Positions 31,566-42,596 of a stretch of DNA of 64,000 nt are shown in pieces. Made by a program: the position numbers and the translations under genes. The notes beneath the pieces were generated by a model. That model saw only the letters and a list, made by a program, of their open reading frames with translations. It did no database searches and was not told the DNA's origin. The DNA is taken from contig NC_088917.1 in assembly GCF_963576675.1 (NCBI RefSeq), forward strand, positions 76,742,610 to 76,806,609, in the 5' to 3' direction. Numbering within the stretch: position 1 is the stretch's first letter; the number at the start of each line of letters is the position of its first letter. Source of the DNA: Euphorbia lathyris. Lineage: Eukaryota > Streptophyta > Magnoliopsida > Malpighiales > Euphorbiaceae.

Positions 31566-34500
31566 ATGCAGGTAAGCCTGAGATGTGCCAAGAAGTCAAA
31601 GATGTGGTATATTGACAGCGCATGCTCAAGGCATATGACGGGTGATGAAACTCAATTCATCACATTTGAACGTAAACGATGAGGGAACGTAAGTTTTGGA
31701 GACAACAAGAAGGGTAAGATAGTAGGGTCAGGAACCATCGGAGGTAATCCTACTATTGAATCTGTCTCCCTAGTCAGCGGACTCAAATATAACTTACTCA
31801 GCGTAGCTCAGCTATGTGACAATGGGAGAAAAGTTATATTTGATGCTACTGGATGTAAAATATACGAGGGTAAAATAAATGAGTTAATTTTAACTGCCCC
31901 TCGGATAGATAATGTCTTTATGCTAGACTTAGAGAAAAAAGTTTCTGTGTGCTTAGTATCAAAGGAAGAAAATTCATGGCTATGGCACAGGAGACTTGGT
32001 CATGTAAGCATAGACCTCCTGGCCAAACTAGCAAGAAAGCAATTGGTTGAGGGACTGCCTGAACTTAAATTTCAAAAAGATCAATTATGCCACGCTTGCC
32101 AAGCTGGAAAACAAACCAAGCAATCTTTTCATAGCAAAAATATTGTCTCAACTAAACGTCCGTTAGAGTTGCTACACTTGGATCTCTTTGGTCCAGTCCA
32201 GCCGCTGAGTCTGGGTGGAAGAAGATTTTCCTTGGTCATTGTAGATGACTTCTCTCGGTATACGTGGGTTATCTTGCTGACCAGTAAGGATGAGACCTTT
32301 GAGACATTTTCAAATTTGGTTAGAAAAATTGTAAATGAAAAAGACCTAAAATTAGCTCACATCCGTAGTGATAACGGTGGAGAATTCAAAAAACCAAAAG
32401 TTTGTTGAATTCTGTGAAGCCATCGGCATTGACCACAATTTTTCTACTCCTAGAACACCTCAGCAAAATGGGGTTGTGGAAAGGAAGAACAGAACTCTGG
32501 TTGAAATAGCCAGGACAATGCTGGATGAGCATAGGCTTCCAAAGTATTTTTGGGGAGAGGCTGTTAACACAGCATGTTATATTCTTAATAGGACTCTAGT
32601 TAGACCTATACTCAAGAAAACCCCCTATGAACTTTGGAAAGGACGAAAGCCCAATATTGGATACTTTCGTGCCTTTGGCTGTAGATGTTTTATTTTAAAT
32701 ACCAAAGATAGCTTAGCAAAGTTTGATTCAAAAGCTGATGAGGCTATCTTTTTGGGCTACTCAACAAACAGCAAAGCATACAGAGTTTTTAATAAGCGAA
32801 CTCAAGTTTTAGAAGAATCAATACATGTAGAGTTCGACGAAACTGACCCTGCAGGTAGATACCAGCCGCTGACCGAAGATGATCCACACTCAGTAACCAT
32901 CACTGACCCAGAACCAGCTACTGAGTCATTCACGAAAAGGCTGACCAAGAGTAAGAGTGAACCTAAGATTACTTTTACTGACCCATCTACTTCTGCAGAG
33001 ATTGTTGAAACACAGACAGCACAAGACACAAATCTACCCAAAGAGATAAGGATCCCAAGAGGGCACTCAGAAAGTGCAATCCTTGATTCTGCTGGGAATA
33101 CCCTGATGACGAGGAATCAACTCAGGAAGTACATCAGCAATGTTGCCTTCGTCTCAGTACAAGAACCGAAGAATTTTGCTGAAGCTGAGTACGATGAATT
33201 CTGGATGATCGCAATGCAAGAGGAGCTCGATCAATTTAGAAGAAACGACGTATGGGAGTTAGTGCCTCATCCAAAGAGTCAAAAGACCATCGGAACAAGA
33301 TGGGTCTTCAAGAACAAGATGGATGAACAAGGAAACGTAGTCAGGAACAAGGCAAGGCTTGTAGCTTAGGGCTACAGTCAGCAAGAAGGTATTGACTACG
33401 GTGAGACCTTTGCCCCAGTGGCAAGGCTAGAGGCAATTAGAATTCTATGTGTATATGCATCTTACATGAACTTTAAATTATTCCAAATGGATGTCAAAAG
33501 TGCATTTCTTAATGGAGTTATAAACGAGGAGGTTTATGTAAATCAACCTCCAGGTTTTGAGGACCCTAAATTCCCTAACCACGTCTATAAACTCAAAAAG
33601 GCTCTATACGGCCTCAAGCAAGCAACACGTGCTTGGTATGAGAGGCTGACCAGTTTCCTGCTGACTAGAAATTACGTCAGGGGCAAAGCTGATACAACCT
33701 TATTCATTAAGAAAAAGGGTAAAGATACCCTGCTGGCCCAAATTTATGTTGATGATATAATATTTGGTGCAACTAACGAATCAATGTGCAAGGAGTTTAG
33801 CAAACAAATGCAGACTGAGTTTGAAATGTCCATGATGGGAGAACTCAACTTCTTCCTCGGTCTTCAAATCAAACAAGGAAAGAATGGCATCTTCATCAGT
33901 CAAGCCAAATATGCCAAGGAGATATTAAAAAAATATGACTTGGAGAATTGCAAGCCAATATCCACTCCTATGGGCACTGACACTGTCCTCTGCGCTGATG
34001 AGAATGGTAAGTCAGTAGACAGCAAATTATATCGAGGTATGATAGGCTCTCTACTTTACTTAACAGCCAGTAGACCGGACATTCAGTTTTCAGTATGCTA
34101 CTGTGCTAGATATCAATCTAACCCTAAGGAATCTCATTACATTGCTGTAAAAAGAATCCTTAGATATTTGCAAAGCTCAGTGAACGCAGGTTTGTGGTAT
34201 CCAAATACTCATGATTTTACACTCATCGGATACACTGACGCTGACTATGGACGGGATAAGCTAGAACGTAAAAGCACCTCTGGAGGATGTCACTTCTTAG
34301 GAAGCTGTCTTGTATCCTGGTTCAGCAAAAAGCAGGCGTCAGTAGCCTTGTCTACCACTGAAGCTGAGTACATTGCTGCTGGTCATTGTGTTGCTCAAGT
34401 CCTATGGATTAAGCAACAGCTTGAAGACTATGGTGTTCAAACGAAGACAATTGAAGTCAAGTGTGACAACAAAAGTGCAATTGATCTTTCCAAGAACCCA

Positions 34501-34692
34501 ATTCAACACAGCAGAATGAAGCATGTCAGCATCAGACATCACTTCATTAGAGGCCATGTACTCAAGGGTGAGATCAAGCTGACCTTTGTCCCAACGGACG
34601 AACAGCTTGCGGATATCTTCACGAAGCCACTGGCCCATGAGCAGTTCAGCATACTGAGAGAAGCAATTGGTATGTTTAATCCTCTCCAGTAA
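31566..34692 (+). pseudogene. Sirevirus Pol with two stops and one frameshift
   Basis: It opens in a different frame from gag. Protease WYIDSACSRHMTGD (DSA active site) is followed by TGA (31680-31682). Integrase: WLWHRRLGHVS, CHACQAGK, HLDLFGP, IRSDNGGEF, then a frameshift in a run of six A (32388-32393), continuing with QQNGVVERKNRTLVEIA, FWGEAVNTACYILNR and GYSTNSKAYRVFN. RT: WMIAMQEELDQFRRNDVWELV, a TAG (33367-33369) inside the ARLVA-GYSQ motif, then FQMDVKSAFLNG, LYGLKQATRAWYERL and IYVDDIIFGAT. RNase H: YTDADYGRDK, STTEAEYIAAGHC, CDNKSAIDLSKN, LADIFTKPL. It ends TAA. The TAG fits CAG-to-TAG. Confidence 0.93.
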
Positions 34693-35163
34693 ATTCCCGT
34701 GCTAAATGAATATGAATGCTGAGTGAATTACTATGCTGGATGATTGATTGTTTGCTGAGTAACTCATCGAAACTAACTGAACATCAAATACTGAGTAAAC
34801 TTGCACACTGAGTAAATTAGTTTACACTTAAACTTTAAAATCATCCGTAAATGCATTACTGACCACTCAGAATATCAAACGCTTGACATTCTAAATGCTG
34901 AGTGTTAGATCCGTTAGCATAAATGTAAAAGCACGCGTATAGCCCTAGGATGACGTATTCGTCGTATGTGTCATAAATGCCAGGATCTTTGTCGGTACAC
35001 AATCCCAAGGCAAAACTGACACATGGATTTGATTAAATCCACACCGCTCATTTCGTCTATAAATTATGGGTAATTTCCCATCTTTTATTCTTTACGCTTA
35101 ATCAAATTCTAAGGCAAAGAAACCTTCTCTCTCAATCCTTCTGAATCTTCTCCATCCTTGAAA
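34693..35163 (+). other. spacer between pol and envelope-like ORF
   Basis: Noncoding, with many CTGAGT or ACTGAG phrases (for example 34719, 34752, 34789, 34809). The pol stop is TAA and the next ORF has its own ATG 471 bases later, so simple readthrough of the pol stop is unlikely here. Confidence 0.6.
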
Positions 35164-38028
35164 ATGACTAAGTTATCTTTCAACGTCTCCGGTGCCGGCC
35201 ACCAAAAGACTAACTCCGATGAACCTACTCAAAATCCTTCTACGCCGAGCAAGGGAAAAACTGGCCAAAACTCTGGTCAAGGAAAAACTGTGAAAGTTCG
35301 AACGTACTCCAAAGTTTTTGAGAACGTACGAGAATGGAAGGTTGAGCCCTCCAGATGGGTTTTGGAACACTTCATACAGAATGAACAGCCGTTTTGCGAA
35401 TGGATTTCCCAGAATGGATGGACTGGGCTGTTCTCGGTTAGGGATGAAACCTATCCTGACCTAGTGAGGGAATTCTACCACAACCTCAAAGTCGCAAGTG
35501 ACACCACCGACTACCTATGCACTAAGGTAAAGGGCAAAACCATCTTCATCAACCCTCTCTACATAGGAAATCTTCTCCAGCTAAAAACTGAGGGAGCAAG
35601 GCTGAAAAGATCGGGAGATCAGGACAAAACTGACTACATACACTCCTTCTACAAACCTGATGGCTACTCAGGAGAAGTCTCAGCCTCATCAATGGGTCAG
35701 CACCAGAAAATGGCTCACTACTTGCTGACCTATTTTATCTACCCAAAGATCAACTGCACTACATCAGCAACCAATTTCGAGCAGTGCTTCATATGGCACA
35801 TGCTGACGTACACCCCCATCAACATGTCGGTCTTTCTCGTTGTTGGGTTCCTTCGAAGCACTGGCACGATGCGGCTTGAGTCAATCATAACAAGAATCCT
35901 CATTGACCACAAGATTGACCTCGAAGGTGAGGAGTCTTTCCGAGGATCTGAGATAACAGCTGCCTCGCTGAGGGCACTGAAGTTTGGACAGCCTTTGAAG
36001 AAAGGTAAAGCTGCTGCTGCTGCTGGCGGCCAAACTGAGGGGACTGCTGAGCCTAAGAAAGGGCGCAGGACTAAGGGCCCAGCCTCCCGCAAGAGGAAAA
36101 CTACTGAGACTCCTTCTAAAAATGTTGAGTCTCCAGCAAAGAGGCAAAAGTCAGCTGGCAAGTCAGCTGAGAAAAGAACCAGGCAAGGTGAGCCTGGAAC
36201 TGAGGAAGCTGCTGAGCAACCTCAGAAGAAGCAGAAAACTTCAACTTTGACTCCTCTGGACGCCATACCGACCGACTTTATTGTACCGGGTGACTCTCAC
36301 TTCACCTAGTGTCAAGGTACAGTTGCTGAGTCTGAGGAACCTGAGGTCCAACTAGATGATCACTTCATCTCTCAAGTTGAGGAAGAACTTGATGGAGATA
36401 GTACTGAGGAGGAAGAAGAAGAAGAAGCCAGCGATCAGGATGACGCTGAGGATTCTGAGGAAACTACCAGTGAGCATGAGGCTGAGGATGCCGATACCAG
36501 GGTAGCTACTGGTAATGAGCATAACACTGAGTTGGCGGCGGGAGTTGAGCCAGTACTTGACCAACACACTATTGATCAAGTTGAAGAGCAAGCTGACCAG
36601 ACTCACACTGAGCACCGAGTATCTTCCCCTACTCACTCAGGAGAACCTGCTCATACTGACACTCAACCTCGAAGAAGGCGAAAGTTGGTTAAGGCCAGTG
36701 AGAAGCTAACTAGTGAACCTCCTGTGCAAATACCAACTCTTCCTGATTTTGTCGTTTCCAAGACAACTAAGGACCCTTCTACCGTCAAACTCACGTTTTT
36801 CAAACGCCAATCCACTTCCACTACATCGGCGCCATTAGAAAAACAAGCCTCTGTTTCTTCTCAGCGGGAACATGCCGACCCTAATGCTTCTGCCACATCA
36901 ACCAGTCAGGTTGAACCGTCTACTGTTCATGCTATTTCCTCAAGCATGGTGCTGACTCCACATCCTTCTGCCGTCAGCACAGACAATATTCGTATTGTAA
37001 CTTCCCCAACTCAACTCTCTGCCGATCAATCAACAATTCCTACAACTCAAGTGCAGATTGAGCATACTATTCCAGTCACTGACCAGGTTGCTCCTTTCAC
37101 TCCACTTCCTTTTGGTCATACTGATTTCCCTAAAGGTTCACAGAGCCATCTGAATGCCACTGAGTCTGGTAAAAAGATCATTGACTCAGTGCACGCATTA
37201 ATCAGAGACCTTCAACATTCCACCTCTCCTGCTGCTGGCTCTTCAATTCTTGAGACTACCCAGCTCTCCCAGGTCACTCAGCTTCTCAACGAAGTTAAGG
37301 GACTCAAGGATCTGCTGAATGTCGTCTTATCTTTCCAAGCTCAGCAAGCTAAGCAGGATTCCATTGCCAAGTTGGCAGAGATCCAGCTGACAACCGTTCA
37401 ACACTTGAACTCTCTCCATCAACAAGTCCAGAAGTTGTCCGCTGTGAACACTGACTATGCCACTTCCTCTGAACTAAAAATGCTCTTTGCTCAGCTTCAT
37501 ACTGAGCAACTAAAGACCAACGAGCAAATGGTGTCATACAGTCAGTGCTCAGTAGAGCAAATAGGTGAGGCTATAAGGCTGCTTAATCTGAATAAGCAAG
37601 AGATGGATACTGACGCAATGAAGCAGAATGAGTTGCTGTCTCTCGCACAACAATCTTTTAACCACATTCGTCACAACAATCTCCAACGCCATCATTACGA
37701 CTCAGATCTATTAAAGACATTTCACCAGGTCTTTGCTGGCCTTACTGAAGCTCTTATCTAGCAATCCAAAGCTCAAGCATTCAGTGTCAATATGCTCAGT
37801 GCTGCTGATCTCCGAATACCCGAAGAGGTATCAGCTGATGGAGTTGCCATCTTTGATGGTGTAAATGAAAGCGCTGAGAAGCTTAAGGAGCTTTCTCAGG
37901 AACTGACTCGAGCTGTCTTAACCGATGCATTCAAGCTCCCTGAAGTTGACAAAACGGGGGAGAAAGCGCAAGCAGCTAGAGCTCAGCATGAGCGAAGTCA
38001 GTCGCAACACAAGAAAAGAAATAGATAG
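35164..38028 (+). pseudogene. envelope-like ORF of element D, two in-frame TAG stops
   Basis: One continuous frame of about 954 codons, interrupted only by TAG at 36307 and 37759. The start ATG at 35164 follows TTGAAA. Residues about 45-280 form the conserved domain of Sirevirus ORF3/plant transposon proteins: WKVEPSRWVLEHFIQNEQ, WTGLFSVRDETYPDLVREFY, IFINPLYIGNLL, HYLLTYFIYPKINCTT and NMSVFLVVGFLRS. Next come Lys/Arg-rich tracts (PKKGRRTKGPASRKRKT), an acidic run of Glu/Asp, a Ser/Thr/Pro/Gln-rich middle, and a long coiled-coil-like region near codons 690-800. I see no clear signal peptide or transmembrane segment, so a membrane role is uncertain. Both stops could be CAG-to-TAG decay. Confidence 0.85.
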
Positions 38029-38581
38029 GCTAGGCTAGTTCAGTTGTTAGACTAAGTCAGTTGTAATCTACTTGTCTTATCTATATAAACATTTTGCTGT
38101 GTAAACACTGACTTCTATCTTAATATCATATCTACATTTTTCATCTATATTCAAATCCTGAGTTATGATATATGTTACTAAATACTGAGTTATTATGTAT
38201 CTTCAATTAAATCAGCTATGTTTAACACTTGTAAAATTATTTGACTAAATCAAATGCTGATAACATGTTTGACATTGACCTATGTGGTTGTAAAACATTG
38301 TCTGTTAATAACTCATTGAACAACAAATTACTCAGCGCACTCTATATGACTAAACCTCCCGCTTTATACTGAGTAAATAGAATATGTTGAAATAGCTGAC
38401 CTATATCTGAAAACTGACCTTAGACTTACTCATTTAAACCTTTAAATGTTTTAAGTAAAACTAAGTCAGTAGCTCCACCCTTACGGGGGAGTTTGCTAAA
38501 TTATACTAGGTCAACTATCATGGGGGAGCTCATACTGAGTTCCTTGCTGAATAGTTTTGCCAACATCAAAATGGGGGAGTT
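38029..38581 (+). other. 3' noncoding region of element D with three polypurine tracts
   Basis: CTGAGT-rich noncoding DNA with three GGGGGAG tracts at about 38485, 38522 and 38573; the last adjoins the 3' LTR and should prime plus-strand synthesis. Multiple polypurine tracts are a known Sirevirus feature. Confidence 0.8.
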
Positions 38582-39917
38582 TGTTGAAACACCTTTCTAC
38601 ATAATTTTGATTTGACAAAATTGTTTAAGTATAATTCAAAGATACATATTCTTAACACACTAAGTTTAAATGCTTTGATTTATTCTACTAATATGTTTGT
38701 TCAATGTTGAGTTAAAACTGTTATAAGACATAAGGATTAAAAGGCCCAAGCCCAATACGTAAGCCAAGGCCCAAGTCAAACAACTCAGTACACTCGGCCC
38801 GCGTATGTCAAGACGTTGCCGTTTTGAACAAAACGCAACTCAGCAAACGGAAGGATCTAGAAGACCTTCGGGAACAACTTCAAGATGAAGCTGCTGAGTA
38901 GTCTCGACAAAGCGTACAAGACAGCAGCTGGCAAAGCAAAACTTCCAGACAAAGTATTTTCCCTTTTGGCAAAGTTCAGACGACACAATATGATGTCCAG
39001 TTGACTTTACCATAAAAGGAGAGACCATCTGCTGAGCTGACCGAGGACAAAAGATACACAATTCTGATTGGCTGAGAGCTCTGAGCAAGTCAGGATGACA
39101 ACGACATGTAGCCGTTTCCCTCCAACGGTTACTTCGAAATTCGAAATAATCGATGCCCAGACGTCTCTGTAAATAGTGCCATCACAAGCTTCACTCATAC
39201 AGAACTTGATCAAGCAGTTACGCTGACCAAATTTCTACAAGTTCTGCAAGCAAAGAAGCAAAGCAAATTCTTACACTTACAATTCTTATATCTGTGTAAA
39301 AGTCTAGAGTGATTGTTTCAATCGTCTAAAGTGTCTTAGCAAATCTTTGTATAGGACAAAACACTTATCATTTCTAGAGATAGAAAGGAGAGGCTGAGTA
39401 CTCGGTTTTAGTACTCAGCGAGAGATTAGGATTGGGTAGAAGTATAGAGGAATGTACTCTTGTCATACTCAGTTGCTGATATTGTAAAGGGTTTGAGGCT
39501 CTACCTTTAAAGAGCTCAGTAGAGGATTTGAAATCTCGGAACGTGTTCCGGGGACAGGACGTAGGCTTAGAAGAAGCCGAACCTGGATAAATCTGCTGAG
39601 TAACGTATTACTTACCCTTAACTCCTTATTTATATTGCTTGCTTAAAACAACCAAAAACTGACCAAGTAAAGAGGTCAAGTTGAGTTGTGCGCGCTAAAC
39701 ATCTGAGCTCAGGAATAGACTCTAAGTGCTATCTCCTGACTCAAGCTAAGAAACTGACCTAGTCACTAGTTGACTAAGCTAGTATCTTGCTGTTTACTCA
39801 GCGCTACTGTTGAAACCTTTTTCTTTAGAAAAAGAAGTCTGTCCTAATTGCGAAAAAGTTTAAATAGTTCCTAACCCCCCCTTGGAACTATACTTGCAAC
39901 CTTACAAGGGACCAACA
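38582..39917 (+). repeat. Element D 3' LTR (1336 bp)
   Basis: Starts TGTTGAAACACC, ends GGACCAACA, followed by the TSD ATAAT. See the 5' LTR for comparison. Confidence 0.93.
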
Positions 39918-39922
39918 ATAAT

Positions 39923-40434
39923 AATTAGGAATTCTATTCCGAATGGAATTCCTATTCAGTAACCTAATTCTATCTAACTAGGGATTAGATACAAGAGATT
40001 ATAAATACCCCTCCCCTTGAGATTTTCGAAATCCATGCAAGCCATACCCTACTGAGATTTTCGAAATCCACCTAGTGTAAGAGAGAGAAAATTCGACACC
40101 CCTAGTTCGAGGACGAGATTTCTCTACGGCTTCGTTTGATCAATTGGTTTCATCTATTTCTTTTATCCTTGATCTTGTGTTGATTAGTTAGAGGCAATCT
40201 ACTTTGGTTGCTATTCAACGGTTGATTCCAAATTAATCTTTTCGTGTTTTATTTCGTGTTGGGGAGCTCGGAGAAGAGTTGTGGGCACTTCATTAACAAC
40301 GGTAGATTGATCATCAAGAGGTAATTCTTCTTATCCTTCTTTATATGAAATAACGGTTAACGGATCTTGTGGTTTATGGAAATAGGTTAAATTTTTTATA
40401 TTTCAGCTACTATACCTTAGCCTAATTTCCAACA
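39923..40434 (+). repeat. Element C 3' LTR, part 2
   Basis: Resumes at AATTAGGAATTC after the second ATAAT copy and matches 21117-21627 of the 5' LTR, including the TATA box. It ends TTTCCAACA, followed by TSD TAAGT. Confidence 0.9.
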
Positions 40435-41080
40435 TAAGTTCCTCAACTGTCATTTCCTTTCGCTTATGCTTAAGGTAATTTTTGAAATCTTTCCATCCAG
40501 GCGGCAATTTTTCTATTATTGCTGCCACTTGGAATGATTCAGAAATTGACATACGTTCGGCATGGATTTCATGGATAATTAGTTGTAAATCTTGCACTTG
40601 ACTTACAACTTTCTTAGAATCTACCATATTATAATTCAGAAATTGCCCAACTAAGAATTTCTTAGCCCCAGCATCCTCTGATTTATATTTATGGTCCAGA
40701 GATTCCCATAATTCCTTTGCCGTTTGCTTGACTTGGTAAACACTGTAAAGTGCATCAGTCAAGCCGTTTAAAATATAATTACGACAAAGGAAGTCAGAAT
40801 GCTTCCATGTTTCCATTACATTAAAGGCAGTAGCAGCATCTACCTCATCCTCTCTGATTACAGGAGGATCATCCTTTAAGCATTTAGCCAAATTAAGCAT
40901 AGTAAGGTAAAATAACATTTTTTGTTGCCACGTTTTAAAATTCACACCTGTGAATTTTTCAGGACGTTCACTGTGGCTGACAGAAGCTGGCACAGATACT
41001 GACAGACGAGCAGACTGTGGAATCTCCGTGTTCTGATTCACGTTAGAACCAGATCCGTTTGTATTCTCAATCTCAACCAT
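40435..41080 (-). pseudogene. Element B gag, N-terminal part
   Basis: The minus-strand start at 41080 (MVEIENTNGSGSNVN) is followed by FTGVNFKTWQQKMLFYL, WKHSDFLCRNYILNGL, AKELWESLDHKYKSED, KFLVGQFLNYNMVD and IEKLPPGWKDFKNYL: the copia Gag UBN2-type domain. The frame is open up to the element C insertion in the MTVEEL motif and continues in register at 19768 if element C is removed. So gag was intact when C landed, apart from changes that may have come later. Confidence 0.9.
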
Positions 41081-41735
41081 CTTTTCTTTTTTTTTTCTGA
41101 AACTTCAACCAGATTAAGTTAGAAACAAAAAAAACAATAACCTGTTTCCAAAACTAACAGTAAATAAAATAAACAGATATAATTTGTTTAAATTATATCA
41201 GATTATCAAATTATTTCTAAAGAAACAACATAATTGCTATATTTAGTAATAAAAAATATGAAAAGATGAACTTTTAAACTTTCGTATTCAAAATATATCC
41301 TAACATCAGTACAATTGATAAACAACAAAACAAAAAAAAAATACTTTAAAGAATGATAAAAAAAATTGTAAACATCACTTTGGAAATATCAGAATAGGTT
41401 AAGCAAAATGGTATCAGTATGAACACTGCAAGATTCAAGAATTTGAACATACAGGCCAATTCATATTTATAAGTGTGCTTCTTAACAAGGAAAAAAAATC
41501 CCTAATCATTTACCAAGGTGCCTTTCTACGAGATTGACAAACACCAGTACTCTATGAATTTCTAACAAAAAAAAATATCAGAGTTTAACTTTTTCTGTAC
41601 AGTATGGGAAAAAAAATATTTTTGAAAACCCAGAACCACACAACAAACTTATTTTTACATCAAATTTGCATAATAAAAAACATATATTAGTTTGTCTTTT
41701 GGAAAAATCAAAACACATTAAATCTGTCTTAAGAA
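41081..41735 (-). other. Element B leader
   Basis: AT-rich noncoding DNA between gag and the right LTR, with several A-runs. Directly beside the LTR the minus strand reads TTCTTAAGACAGATTTAATG, which is not the usual initiator-Met primer site. Confidence 0.6.
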
Positions 41736-42204
41736 TGTTAGAAAATGATTAAACCAAAAACAAACAAACACAGAAAGAAAACATGAACAGTAAACAAGAA
41801 ATTAAAAAATGAAAGAGTTTAGACAAATCTGAGGCCTGTATTAGCATTTTCCTTAAGATAGATGTTGTCGCTATTGACAATCGTCTCCCAGGATACAACA
41901 GATACGCAAGCGAACTCTTACCGAGTGTATAATAGCTATCACCGGAGTAGAACAAAACAACACGTACAGAGACAATAAATATTTAGAGAATAATTTTTCA
42001 AAGTGTATTCAATCTGATAGCTACATCATGTATATATAGAACTTGAATAGACATGTCTGTTCTCGAATGAACACGACTAATCATGAACAAACAAGATTGT
42101 TCATGAACTGACACGACTAATCATGAACGAACACAAATGTTCATGAACCAGGATGACTATTGGAATTTATACTAATTTCATTTATATATATAAATTTTCC
42201 AACA
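41736..42204 (-). repeat. Element B 5' LTR
   Basis: 469 bp, TGTTAG...CCAACA on the plus strand, about 14 differences from the left LTR by eye. It contains the 20-bp repeat array at 42059-42158. The TSD CTTTC follows. Confidence 0.9.
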
Positions 42205-42596
42205 CTTTCTTATAAACATAATTAATGAGTTGTTCTCGAGCAAAGTTCATGAACAGAATCAATGAGTTGTCCGTGAGTAAAATTCATGACCAAAATAAAC
42301 GAGCTGCTCGTGAGAAGCTCACGAAATATAATTTTTTCAATGAGTCGAGTTCAAACAGGATTTTGAGCTCGAAACTCGACTCGAGCTTATTAATTTTATG
42401 TCGAGCATGAGCAAACCAAGGTTATGTACCCTAACTTACAAACGAATTCATATGTACCCTAATTTATAAATGAATTTGGTCATCCATGTAAATATTAATG
42501 GCTTAATAGGTTATGGATCACCCCTATTATTAATTAAATTGATGCTAACTTTTAAATCATGTAAAACATTTCCAATAATAATAGAGTAAGTTATGT
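42205..42596. other. right flank of element B, low-complexity repeat
   Basis: Continues the sequence seen left of element B (15290-15377): repeated phrases built from GAGCTCG, GTTCATGAAC, GCTCGTGAG and TCGAGTC. No gene recognised. Confidence 0.45.

Larger units (their letters stand above)
28423..39917 (+). mobile_element. Element D: Sirevirus (SIRE/Maximus-type Ty1/copia) with envelope-like ORF
   Basis: An 11.5-kb element with LTRs 28423-29757 and 38582-39917, about 2% different by eye. The perfect TSD ATAAT (28418-28422, 39918-39922) lies inside the 3' LTR of element C. Order is LTR, initiator-Met primer site, gag with three zinc knuckles, pol, envelope-like ORF, repeated polypurine tracts, LTR. 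This is the Sirevirus layout. Gag is open; pol has two stops and a frameshift, and the envelope-like ORF has two stops. The first base pair of the element is TT instead of TG in the 5' LTR, a single change. Confidence 0.95.
19769..40434 (+). mobile_element. Element C: Ty1/copia retrotransposon, 3' LTR split by element D
   Basis: The 5' LTR (19769-21627) and 3' LTR (27272-28422 plus 39923-40434) start TGTTGGGGTTTAG and end TTCCAACA. The target duplication TAAGT is perfect. It inserted in gag of element B, antisense to it. Without D it is about 9.2 kb. It has an initiator-Met primer site, an unusually long 1.8-kb leader, and one gag-pol frame with several stops, a gag frameshift and an RT deletion. 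The 3' LTR lacks about 185 bp present in the 5' LTR (about 20238-20430). By-eye LTR divergence is about 2%. Confidence 0.92.
15378..42204 (-). mobile_element. Element B: Ty1/copia retrotransposon, split by nested elements C and D
   Basis: The LTRs at 15378-15846 and 41736-42204 (469 bp each, about 3% different by eye) are flanked by the 5-bp duplication CTTTC (15373-15377 and 42205-42209). Coding direction is minus: gag next to the right LTR, pol towards the left LTR. Element C entered gag with TSD TAAGT (19764-19768 and 40435-40439); removing it restores an open gag frame. Without C and D the element is about 6.2 kb, normal for copia. Domain order protease, integrase, RT, RNase H is the copia order. 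Stops and one frameshift make it defective. Confidence 0.92.

Noticed and set aside
35739..36161. 140-aa frame antisense to the envelope-like ORF
   Set aside because: Shadow of the long sense frame, with biased codon composition.
13925..42434. A hAT element with TAGGG ends surrounding element B
   Set aside because: TAGGGTTGTAC at the left and GTACCCTA at the right look like inverted ends, but the adjacent 8-mers do not match.
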